A DNA stretch of 23,507 bases, taken from the IMG/VR virus record IMGVR_UViG_3300032236_001949, positions 1 through 23,507 of that record. One strand, written 5' to 3'. Under the pieces are notes generated by a model. The model saw only the letters and a program-made list of their open reading frames with translations, ran no database searches and was not told the DNA's origin. Position 1 is the first letter of the stretch. Each line of letters starts with the position of its first letter. Below, piece after piece: positions 1 to 6,214 of this stretch. The DNA comes from a virus. Position numbers and translations under genes: made by a program.

Positions 1-165
1 GAAATTTGGGCTAAAATTTGCACGGATACGTTTAAGGTTTCTAGGGATAAATACCCAGTTCTTAAGCTTATCCTTGGAGGAGAGGGTCAAAAAACTAGAC
101 TGGCTGTTATCGAATGGGCGTTACTAGAGCAAATGGTAGAATGCTGGGAGAAACAAAATTTATAA
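1..165 (+). CDS. 3' end of an unrecognised phage gene
   Basis: Frame 1 is open from the first base to a TAA at 163-165 and encodes the last 54 residues of a protein whose start is outside the window. The tail is hydrophilic and probably helical (ending ALLEQMVECWEKQNL). I do not recognise a family. Base composition is less AT-biased than the next two genes, so it looks like core phage sequence rather than part of the accessory pair that follows. Its stop lies just where coding similarity to the next gene appears to begin. Confidence 0.6.
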   Translation, partial: EIWAKICTDTFKVSRDKYPVLKLILGGEGQKTRLAVIEWALLEQMVECWEKQNL

Positions 166-238
166 TATTGATGCTTATGTTGTAGATCCCAAAAGCCCAG
201 TAGCAGATATCAAACAACTTGATATAAAACGAGAATGG

Positions 239-877
239 ATGATAAATGATGCACATAATTGCACACCACTTGTTGTTGCTAATACTATAGGTTATGGAAT
301 TTCTTTTGATAGAGATTTATCATTTATATGGGATGGAGATCCAATAAATCCAGCAACAATTTTAAAAGGAAAAGAATTTCTTAATTCAGACCGTGGCGGA
401 GGAGCAATAAGTTTTAATACTAATTTAGTTTTAAGGACAGACGAAAATACAAGTATTTTAACTATACCAGTTCCAAATCAACTAATTAAAGATATAACAC
501 CATTGTCAAGTGTTTTGTCCACATCGTTTTTTAGTGCAACTTTTACAATGGCTTGGAAGCTTGAAATTCCAAACAAAGAATATTTAATACCAGCAAACAC
601 TCCAGTAGCATGCATAATACCGATATCTTTATCTAATTATAATAATAGTAACTTAAACATACACAGTAAAAAACTACCATTCGACAATATTCATGGTAAA
701 ACAGAATACATTAAAGCTTTAAAAGATAATCAAAAAACTCAAAAAGAAAAAAAGTTTTTAAGATTATATCAAAAAGGAATAGATCATAAAGGCAATATTT
801 TAGGAAAGCATGAAGTTAAAAAATTAGTTTTAAATGTAAATTATATAGATGATGATGGAGATCAAGTTGGAATATAA
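239..877 (+). CDS. DUF6065-like protein of unknown function
   Basis: The 212 residues from ATG 239 resemble, from memory, the DUF6065 family: a core of about 200 residues with CTPLVVANTIGYGI near the N-terminus and a following FIWDGD. The family usually has a conserved R-x-W-M segment just before that core. The same segment is present here in frame (REWM), immediately upstream of and including the ATG. The reading frame is open back to base 140 and coding-like back to about 158, but has no ATG, GTG or TTG there, so the true N-terminus is probably upstream and the start is unresolved. Function is unknown. The gene overlaps the following 2OG-Fe(II) oxygenase by up to 29 bases and shares its extreme AT richness, so the two probably arrived and act together. 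Confidence 0.65.
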   Translation: MINDAHNCTPLVVANTIGYGISFDRDLSFIWDGDPINPATILKGKEFLNSDRGGGAISFNTNLVLRTDENTSILTIPVPNQLIKDITPLSSVLSTSFFSATFTMAWKLEIPNKEYLIPANTPVACIIPISLSNYNNSNLNIHSKKLPFDNIHGKTEYIKALKDNQKTQKEKKFLRLYQKGIDHKGNILGKHEVKKLVLNVNYIDDDGDQVGI

Positions 878-1760
878 TTTAATAAAGCAAACTAATGTTG
901 CTCCACAAATTATTGTTTATAACAATATATTAAAAGATTCTAATGAAATTATTGATATTATTGAAAATAATGAAAGAGTAGATTCTTTGTGGCCTAAGTG
1001 GGAACCTTGGTATAAACAAGGCAAAAATATCCATCAATTATTTTATAGAGATCAAGCAATTATTGAAGAAAATGATTCCGAAAATTTAAAAAAAGAAAAA
1101 ATAGTTTTACAAAATATATTTGATGTTTATGATTTTATTAAAAAAGACTATTTAAACAAGTATAATGAAAATAATGGAAAGTGGCCTTCATACATTAATC
1201 AATGGGATAAAATTCGTGAAAAATCTGATCCAATTGATATAAATATCTATCGTTACGATGTTGATCGTTTTGATAAAATAAATGAAGATGAGCTTATGAT
1301 GCAATTTCATGTTGATGAGATGCCAGAAAATGCACATAGTTTAAATTTGCATCAAGTTGTAACTATAACATTTTATCTTAATGAAAATTATGAAGGCGGG
1401 GAAGTTTGTTTTTACGATGAAGATCAAAACAAAGCTTATGAATATAAGCCAAGAACTGGAGATGCCACAGCATTTCCTTCTTCAGCACCTTTCTATCACG
1501 GAGTAAATCACTTTACTGGTTCAAATAGATATTTTATGAGAATTTTTATAAATTATTCATCAGAAGGTGATACTGATTGGATAAAAAATAATAAAAATGA
1601 TTATAACGATTTTATAAAAAATCAACATCAAAAAATAAATGATTTTGTAGAAAAATATAGCCATGCAGTTACTTTAGAATTTCCTAATAAAAAACCAAAA
1701 AATATTTATGGCAAATTAATAAAGCTAGATAATGATATAATAAGGATAGGTAATGATTAA
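849..1760 (+). CDS. 2OG-Fe(II) dioxygenase, prolyl-4-hydroxylase-like
   Basis: A 303-residue member of the Fe(II)/2-oxoglutarate dioxygenase superfamily. The metal-binding facial triad is visible as H154-x-D156 (QFHVDEM) and H217 (PFYHGVN). R227 (SNRYFMRIF) sits where 2OG is normally bound. The strand before the distal His (GGEVCFYDED, then GDATAFP) is typical of the prolyl hydroxylase/PiuC branch. These enzymes hydroxylate a protein, nucleic acid or small molecule using O2 and 2OG; the substrate cannot be read from sequence. Three consecutive ATGs (849, 852, 855) begin inside the preceding gene. A later TTG start at about 867 is possible because the first residues are not conserved. The stop overlaps the next gene by 8 bases. 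Confidence 0.88.
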   Translation: MMMEIKLEYNLIKQTNVAPQIIVYNNILKDSNEIIDIIENNERVDSLWPKWEPWYKQGKNIHQLFYRDQAIIEENDSENLKKEKIVLQNIFDVYDFIKKDYLNKYNENNGKWPSYINQWDKIREKSDPIDINIYRYDVDRFDKINEDELMMQFHVDEMPENAHSLNLHQVVTITFYLNENYEGGEVCFYDEDQNKAYEYKPRTGDATAFPSSAPFYHGVNHFTGSNRYFMRIFINYSSEGDTDWIKNNKNDYNDFIKNQHQKINDFVEKYSHAVTLEFPNKKPKNIYGKLIKLDNDIIRIGND

Positions 1761-1935
1761 CGAAGAAAATATTGATGAGTTTAGTATCTGGTTTAACAAT
1801 GGTGTTGATCGTGGCTGGATAACAGATATGTTTTGTGCGACACATGATGGTATACCTTCATTAAGTGAAGAAGAAGAAAAAGAATGGGAAGAAGGCGGGG
1901 ACCCATGTCAGTTTGTAGTAAGAATAATAGAATAG
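1753..1935 (+). CDS. Small acidic conserved actinophage protein
   Basis: A 60-residue acidic protein with a recognisable pattern: WITDMFCATHDGIPS, then a run of Glu, then GGDPCQFVVRI. I recall this C-x-THD...EE...DPC-x-x-VVR pattern from many small unannotated proteins of actinobacteriophages; no function is known to me. Two Cys and one His could bind metal. It overlaps the oxygenase stop by 8 bases and is followed 7 bases later by the peroxidase gene. Its base composition is closer to the core genome than that of the two genes upstream. Confidence 0.8.
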   Translation: MINEENIDEFSIWFNNGVDRGWITDMFCATHDGIPSLSEEEEKEWEEGGDPCQFVVRIIE

Positions 1936-1942
1936 GTAAAAA

Positions 1943-2407
1943 ATGAGCATATATGATTTAAGTTTTACAGACAATAAAGGTAATGTTGTACCACTATCTA
2001 ATTATAAAGATAAGGTTCTGTTATTGGTAAATGTTGCAAGTAGATGTGGATTTACCAATCAATATGAAGGATTAGAAAATCTCTATAAACAATACAATAA
2101 TTTAGGCTTTGAAATTATTGCTTTTCCTTGTAATCAATTTGGTTCACAAGAGCCAGGAAGCAATGATGAGATTGAAAATTTTTGTAAAGTTAATTATGGT
2201 GTAACTTTTACTATTGCTTCTAAAATTGATGTAAATGGAGAAGAAGCTGATCCAATATATAAATATTTAGTAGAAAATATAAAAAATAATAATATTGGAT
2301 GGAATTTTGAAAAGTTTTTGATTGCAAAAGATGGCTCAATAACAAATTATCAACCAGACTTTACACCTGAAAAGCTTAATCCAATAATAGAAAATTTAAC
2401 ATCATGA
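1943..2407 (+). CDS. Glutathione peroxidase-family (thiol) peroxidase
   Basis: A full-length 154-residue Cys-type glutathione peroxidase. The peroxidatic Cys35 lies in VASRCGFTNQ. The rest of the catalytic tetrad is visible: Q69 in FGSQEPGS, and W120-N121 in GWNFEKFL. Cys81 (ENFCKVNYGVTF) is at the usual resolving-Cys position of the two-Cys enzymes, which in bacteria are mostly reduced by thioredoxin rather than glutathione. It should therefore reduce H2O2 and organic hydroperoxides in the cytosol. The phage also encodes a thioredoxin (20516), a plausible electron donor. The gene overlaps the next by 4 bases (ATGA). It is an unusual cargo for a tailed phage. Confidence 0.95.
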   Translation: MSIYDLSFTDNKGNVVPLSNYKDKVLLLVNVASRCGFTNQYEGLENLYKQYNNLGFEIIAFPCNQFGSQEPGSNDEIENFCKVNYGVTFTIASKIDVNGEEADPIYKYLVENIKNNNIGWNFEKFLIAKDGSITNYQPDFTPEKLNPIIENLTS

Positions 2408-2730
2408 CAGAAAAACCAGTAATTGAATTAATCAGCGAACTTACAGAGTTTAACGATATGAAGGAGTATATGAATGACAAAGATTTGGATTATGCCCTTG
2501 ATCTTATTATTAAGCTTATATCAAAGCCTGATGTACCAAGTTCAAAAGCACCAGACCTTATTATTAAAATGCAGGCTTTGGCTGCAAAATTTGCTATGAT
2601 GTCAAGATTTTATACCACTTTTGAAAAAGGCGGGGAAAATAGTAAAAAGAAGAATGTATATTACACAGCTGAAGAAGCTATTAATAGATTAGTGGATGCT
2701 CTAAAGTATTCTGCAAGATATGGAGCATAA
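2404..2730 (+). CDS. Conserved phage protein of unknown function (108 aa)
   Basis: An all-helical-looking 108-residue protein. The C-terminal half (AAKFAMMSRFYTTFEKGG, then KKNVYYTAEEAINRLVDALKY) matches a pattern I recall from small proteins beside recombination nucleases in actinophage genomes; no function is assigned. It starts in the ATGA overlap with the peroxidase gene. Its TAA overlaps the ATG of a 42-codon zinc-ribbon gene (TAATG), so it begins the DNA-processing operon running through the nuclease and the resolvase. Confidence 0.82.
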   Translation: MTEKPVIELISELTEFNDMKEYMNDKDLDYALDLIIKLISKPDVPSSKAPDLIIKMQALAAKFAMMSRFYTTFEKGGENSKKKNVYYTAEEAINRLVDALKYSARYGA

Positions 2731-2858
2731 TGAACATATTTAAAAAGTTTTTTCACAAGCATGAACTTGAAGATGTATCTTGTCCATATACAATGAAAAC
2801 TTATACTATGTGTGTTAAGTGTGGTCAAAAGATGGGCTGGAGATTAACTAATGGGTAG
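2730..2858 (+). CDS. 42-aa Cys-containing mini-protein
   Basis: A short frame from ATG 2730 (sharing A with the preceding TAA) to TAG 2858, encoding 42 residues. The N-terminus is basic (MNIFKKFFHKHE). C18, C28 and C31 (MCVKCGQ) with H9/H11 could form a small zinc site. The 1-base overlap before it and the 8-base overlap with the nuclease start after it fit the coupling used throughout this operon, which is the main reason to believe it is translated. No family recognised. Confidence 0.6.
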   Translation: MNIFKKFFHKHELEDVSCPYTMKTYTMCVKCGQKMGWRLTNG

Positions 2859-3636
2859 AGATATAATTGCTAATTTAAAGTTTCAAAAAATGTCAGATCC
2901 AGAAGGATTTAACCCAATTGCTTTTGCAAAAATGTATGAAGAAGCTGTACTTGAGGGAAAGAGGCCAAATGAATTTACTCAAAAGAAAACTTTTAGTCCT
3001 AGTAGTGTTGGTTATGGTAATGGTAACTGTCCTAGATATTGGTTCATTGCTTTTACTGGTGCAGAATTTGAAAATGAAACCGATAGTATGGGTGTCATTA
3101 ATATGGATAATGGTACGTATGTTCATGAACGTATTCAGAAAGTCATGGCAAAAACACCAGTCTTCAAAGCTAATGAAACAGAAGTTACTCATGATGACCC
3201 GCCAATTAGAGGATTTGCAGACACTTTTATTGAATGGAACGGTAAAGAAGTAGTAGGAGAAATTAAATCTGCTAAGGAAGAGATTTTTGCTATTCGTCAA
3301 GCAGAAATGCAAGGTTTACCATACCATAAAGTTCAATTATTAACATACATGAAAATTCGTGGAGCACAACAAGGATTTTTCTTTTATGAAAATAAAAACG
3401 ATAATTCATTTTTAATTATTCCAATTAATATGGATGAAAAAAATACCAAGCTTGTTGATGATGTATGGAATTGGTTGCGTAAAGTTTATGCAGCATACGA
3501 AGCTGGGACTTTACCAGAGCGGACATTCACAAAATCACAGTGGGCTTGTAAAGGATGTCCAGTAAAAAAGACATGTTGGGCTGATAAAAAAGATCTTGGT
3601 GAAGTTTATATAGAGCCCTTGGTGCTTGAAAAATGA
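2851..3636 (+). CDS. PD-(D/E)XK exonuclease, Cas4/RecB-like with Fe-S-type cysteines
   Basis: A 261-residue nuclease of the RecB/Cas4/AddB superfamily. Visible motifs are H92 (VHERIQ), D124 (IRGFADTF), E137-x-K139 (VGEIKS) and the motif-III Gln Q162 (HKVQLLTYM). One early Cys (C60, NCPRYW) and a C-terminal cluster C233-x2-C236-x5-C242 match the four-Cys arrangement that holds a 4Fe-4S cluster in Cas4 and AddB nucleases. It would degrade or trim DNA ends during phage replication or recombination. It sits in an operon with zinc-ribbon proteins and a RuvC-like resolvase, overlapping the next gene by 4 bases. No cas genes or repeats occur here, so a phage recombination role is more likely than CRISPR adaptation. 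Confidence 0.92.
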   Translation: MGRDIIANLKFQKMSDPEGFNPIAFAKMYEEAVLEGKRPNEFTQKKTFSPSSVGYGNGNCPRYWFIAFTGAEFENETDSMGVINMDNGTYVHERIQKVMAKTPVFKANETEVTHDDPPIRGFADTFIEWNGKEVVGEIKSAKEEIFAIRQAEMQGLPYHKVQLLTYMKIRGAQQGFFFYENKNDNSFLIIPINMDEKNTKLVDDVWNWLRKVYAAYEAGTLPERTFTKSQWACKGCPVKKTCWADKKDLGEVYIEPLVLEK

Positions 3637-3929
3637 AATGTGCCTATGATAAATGTGAAGGGGTAAATGAGTTTGAGCCAAAAACTCATAATCAAAAATA
3701 TTGTTCTGATGAATGTTGTCGTATAGCAACAAATGAAAAATTAAAAGAAGCTTATTACGAAAAAAAAGCCAGATTAGCTGGTAAAAAACGTGTTTGCAAA
3801 AGCAAAGGGTGTGAAGTAGTTCTAGATAGATATAATCCAGGTAAAGTTTGTAGTAAGTGTATTCAGGCTGAAAAAGAAAAAGAAAGAACTGATTTAATAG
3901 AAATGTTTAAAAAACATGTCATTAGCTAA
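3633..3929 (+). CDS. Double zinc-finger protein of recombination operon
   Basis: A 98-residue basic protein with two metal-binding clusters. The first uses C3/C8 and C24/C28 (C29 adjacent), in KCAYDKC and YCSDECC. The second uses C54/C60 and C73/C76, in VCKSKGC and VCSKC. A Lys/Glu-rich helix joins them and another ends the protein. The layout suggests a nucleic-acid binding accessory factor. It starts inside the nuclease stop (ATGA) and overlaps the resolvase start by 14 bases, so it is probably co-translated with both. No precise family recognised. Confidence 0.82.
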   Translation: MKCAYDKCEGVNEFEPKTHNQKYCSDECCRIATNEKLKEAYYEKKARLAGKKRVCKSKGCEVVLDRYNPGKVCSKCIQAEKEKERTDLIEMFKKHVIS

Positions 3930-4473
3930 ACTGGTCGCACCTGCACCTACAAAAGTTTTAGGAATAGATGCAAGTACAAATAGCTTTGCTTTTTGCTTAA
4001 TGGATCACAAAAAACCCATAAAATGGGGAGAGATAAATTTTGAAGGCGATGATGTATACCAAAGAATACTTGATGCAAAAAGAAAAATTAAATCTTTTAA
4101 AAAAGAATTGAATACCGATTTTATAGTTATAGAAGCAGCTATATCTGTAAAATCAGTCCATACTGGTATTAAGATGGCATACGTATTTGGTGCTATAATG
4201 GGAGAGTTACTTAGTGATAATGTTCAAGTTCATGAGATTCATCCAATAACTTGGCAATCATACTTGGGTAATAAAAATTTTACAAAAGCTGAAAAGCAGG
4301 CGGTTAAAGATGAGTTTCCAGGAAAATCAGAAAATTGGTACAAAGCCAAGATTAGAGAAATCAGAAAATCTAGAACAATTACATTTGCTAGAGATATGGG
4401 CATCAAAACTGAATCGGACAATGTGGCGGATGCTGCAGGAATTGCTTGGTATGCTGTAAATGAAGTTGTGTAA
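3916..4473 (+). CDS. RuvC-like Holliday junction resolvase
   Basis: A 185-residue RNase H-fold protein. The first acidic residue is D18 in VLGIDASTNS, the second E73 in IVIEAA, and the C-terminal D168/D172 in SDNVADAAGIAWY, which matches the RuvC pattern D-x-x-D-A. It should cleave branched DNA made during replication or recombination before packaging, working with the upstream nuclease. The insert around residues 119-150 is rich in Lys and Trp. The gene ends just before a perfect Shine-Dalgarno (AAGGAGG, 4472-4478) for the HTH gene. Confidence 0.92.
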   Translation: MSLAKLVAPAPTKVLGIDASTNSFAFCLMDHKKPIKWGEINFEGDDVYQRILDAKRKIKSFKKELNTDFIVIEAAISVKSVHTGIKMAYVFGAIMGELLSDNVQVHEIHPITWQSYLGNKNFTKAEKQAVKDEFPGKSENWYKAKIREIRKSRTITFARDMGIKTESDNVADAAGIAWYAVNEVV

Positions 4474-4482
4474 GGAGGTATA

Positions 4483-4656
4483 ATGGCTAAAAGTGCAAAG
4501 CTTTGGGAAAACAAAGACTGGGTATTTAAAAGATATTCGGTAGAAAAAAAGACTGTTCTTGAAATGGCAATGGAAGCAAAATGCTCACATATGACAATAC
4601 AGAGAGCATTAGAGCGTTTTGAATTGATTAAAAAGCCTAGAAAGTGGACTAAGTAA
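4483..4656 (+). CDS. Small HTH DNA-binding protein (57 aa)
   Basis: ATG 4483 follows a perfect Shine-Dalgarno at 4472-4478. The frame runs 57 codons to TAA 4654-4656, which overlaps the next ATG by one base. Residues 12-50 read as a helix-turn-helix of the type found in small phage regulators and homing-endonuclease tails: WVFKRYSVEKKTVLEMA, then CSHMTIQRALERF as recognition helix. A basic tail (KKPRKWTK) follows. It has no effector domain, so it is either a regulator or a DNA-binding accessory to the recombination proteins. Confidence 0.82.
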   Translation: MAKSAKLWENKDWVFKRYSVEKKTVLEMAMEAKCSHMTIQRALERFELIKKPRKWTK

Positions 4657-4997
4657 TGTTAAAACCTGTTTATGATGATGTAAAGGAATTTACATGTAGT
4701 GACTTGTATATGCACTCAACGAGTGCTCCATCTGGCAAAAAAATATGGGATGCTTGCCATGAAATTGCACAATTACTTATAGAAAAAAACATTTCTTATG
4801 GAGATTCAGCTTTATCTCCAAATAGAATATTTGCACAATCTGACAATATAGAGCAATTAAAGGTTAGAATTGACGATAAGCTTAATCGTGTAAAAAACAA
4901 TCAAGGTTTTGCTGGTGATAATGATATTGATGATTTGATTGGTTATTTAATTTTACTTAAAATTGCAGTTGACAACAATAGGGCTGATGGGTTATAA
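4656..4997 (+). CDS. DUF1599 / nucleotide-modification-associated protein
   Basis: A 113-residue helical protein with the signature of DUF1599 (Pfam 'Nucleotide modification associated domain 1'): KNISYGDSALSPNRIF at residues 44-59, RIDDKLNRV at 71-79, and D-x-DIDDLIGYLILL near 88-101. The family occurs in phages and in loci linked to modified nucleotides, and its conserved Asp/Glu pattern recalls all-alpha NTP pyrophosphohydrolases; the reaction is not established. Its last codons contain a strong promoter for the next gene. Given the carbamoyltransferase and oxygenases elsewhere, a role in nucleotide metabolism or base modification is plausible but unproven. Confidence 0.85.
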   Translation: MLKPVYDDVKEFTCSDLYMHSTSAPSGKKIWDACHEIAQLLIEKNISYGDSALSPNRIFAQSDNIEQLKVRIDDKLNRVKNNQGFAGDNDIDDLIGYLILLKIAVDNNRADGL

Positions 4998-4998
4998 T
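4969..4998 (+). promoter_or_regulatory. Consensus promoter, leaderless start
   Basis: TTGACA at 4969-4974, an 18-base spacer and TATAAT at 4993-4998. The start of transcription should fall at about 5004-5006, on the ATG of the FmdB-like gene at 5004. No Shine-Dalgarno lies between, so the message is probably leaderless. It is embedded in the end of the DUF1599 gene and would also drive the terminase genes downstream. Confidence 0.85.
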
Positions 4999-5003
4999 TA
5001 AGT

Positions 5004-5183
5004 ATGCCAGTTTACGAATACTCATGTATTACATGTGAAGAAAAAGCAGAAATAACAAGATCCTTTTCTGATGAAGAGGTTCTTCCTCCATGCCCAAGCT
5101 GTGGTTACAAGATGGCGAGAATATATACGCCTGCAGGAATTCAATTTAAGGGATCAGGGTTTTATAAAACAGATAATGGATAA
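5004..5183 (+). CDS. FmdB-type zinc-ribbon protein
   Basis: A 59-residue FmdB-family regulator-like protein: the N-terminus MPVYEYSCITC, a C8/C11 and C30/C33 zinc ribbon (PPCPSCG), and the characteristic end GIQFKGSGFYKTD. In bacteria the family is named after a putative regulator of formamidase expression; in phages its role is unknown. It opens a transcription unit with a strong promoter that places +1 at its own start codon, and it overlaps the small terminase gene by 8 bases. A longer frame overlapping it in another phase is rejected because this protein is a clear family match. Confidence 0.9.
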   Translation: MPVYEYSCITCEEKAEITRSFSDEEVLPPCPSCGYKMARIYTPAGIQFKGSGFYKTDNG

Positions 5184-5715
5184 CGAACTAGAAGTTGCTG
5201 GTCAATTTGATCAAATGAATAAAGTTGTTGAGGAATTGCTTAAGGGTAATTCTCCAGCACAAATAGTACGTTCTTTGGGCTTAACCCGTGTTCAAGTTGA
5301 TAACTATATTGATGCTTGGAAAGGCTTTGTTCACGATAACACAGCAATTAGAGAACGTGCAAAAGAAGCCTTAGCTGGTGCTGATGAGCATTACAGCATG
5401 CTTATTAAAGAAGCATGGAATGTTGTAGAAGCTGCAGGTTTGTCAGAAGAACTTAATACAAAAAATGCTGCATTAAAACTTATTGCTGATATTGAAGCTA
5501 AGCGTATTGATATGCTTAATAAAGCGGGGGTTCTTGAAGATAATTCCATGGCTGATCAGATCTTAGAATCAGAAAGAAAGCAAGATATTCTTGTAGGAAT
5601 ATTAAGAGATGTAACTTCATCATGCGAACATTGTAAATGGGAAGTATCTAAAAGATTGTCTGAGGTTACAGGTAAAGTAGAAGCAGTAGTAGTTGGAGAT
5701 AACGATGTCATTTGA
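5176..5715 (+). CDS. Probable terminase small subunit
   Basis: Starting at ATG 5176 gives 179 residues. The frame is open further upstream, but that stretch runs through the FmdB-like gene in another phase and is unlikely to be translated. Residues 14-45 form a helix-turn-helix (EELLKGNSPAQIVRSLGLTRVQVDNYIDAW). The middle is helical (to about residue 115) and C140/C143 (CEHCKW) may bind metal. An HTH plus oligomerisation helices immediately upstream of the large terminase is the usual form of a small terminase, which recognises the packaging site; family identity rests on context. Unusually, a 2OG oxygenase separates it from the large subunit. Confidence 0.72.
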   Translation: MDNELEVAGQFDQMNKVVEELLKGNSPAQIVRSLGLTRVQVDNYIDAWKGFVHDNTAIRERAKEALAGADEHYSMLIKEAWNVVEAAGLSEELNTKNAALKLIADIEAKRIDMLNKAGVLEDNSMADQILESERKQDILVGILRDVTSSCEHCKWEVSKRLSEVTGKVEAVVVGDNDVI

Positions 5716-6214
5716 TAAAAGCAAATTTGAAAAAATAAATGATTCTGCCTATGTTTATAAAAATTTTTTATCAGAAAAACAATGTAACAATTTAATATAT
5801 TTGTCAAAAAAATTTTTATTTAAACCTTTATTTGATACACATGATGCAATTTTTGCTTCAGGAGAACTAATTAATCAAAGTTTTTTACCTGAAATGATGC
5901 GTGAATTTTTAGATAAAGAGACTTTTGCAGGAGGTTTTGCGTTTGGTAATACCCCAAAAAATGGAAAATGGCCAGTACATACTGACTCTGAAGGAAAACT
6001 AGATAAAGGTGTAAAAACTTGGGGAGGAATTTTATATCTAAATAATTTTGAAGGAGGAGATGTTTTTTATCCTGAAACAAATACATCTTATCATCCTAAT
6101 TTAGGAGATATTGTATTGCATACAAAATATGTAGAGCATGGAGTAAAAGAAGTTTTATCAGATGTTAGAAAAACAATAATATTCCATTTGTGGGAACTAA
6201 ACAATAATGACTGA
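5705..6214 (+). CDS. 2OG-Fe(II) dioxygenase inserted in terminase operon
   Basis: ATG 5705 is preferred over a non-ATG start 12 bases upstream; this gives 169 residues. The Fe(II) triad is H92-x-D94 (WPVHTDSEG) and H145 (YVEHGVKEV), with R155 (DVRKTIIFHLW) as the likely 2OG-binding residue. FEGGDVFYPETN and NLGDIVLHT complete the jelly-roll pattern. It is only distantly similar to the oxygenase at 849. Substrate unknown. It overlaps the small terminase by 11 bases and the large terminase by 8, so it is translated with the packaging machinery. It is visibly more AT-rich than both neighbours, suggesting insertion of a foreign gene. Confidence 0.9.
   Translation: MSFDKSKFEKINDSAYVYKNFLSEKQCNNLIYLSKKFLFKPLFDTHDAIFASGELINQSFLPEMMREFLDKETFAGGFAFGNTPKNGKWPVHTDSEGKLDKGVKTWGGILYLNNFEGGDVFYPETNTSYHPNLGDIVLHTKYVEHGVKEVLSDVRKTIIFHLWELNNND

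Noticed and set aside
2918-3253. A + strand frame of 111 codons inside the nuclease gene
   Set aside because: It overlaps the nuclease with its intact catalytic motifs and gives an unnatural Leu/Val/Met-rich protein.
2851-3636. CRISPR-associated Cas4
   Set aside because: The four-Cys RecB-like nuclease resembles Cas4, but there are no repeats or other cas genes, and the neighbours are recombination genes.
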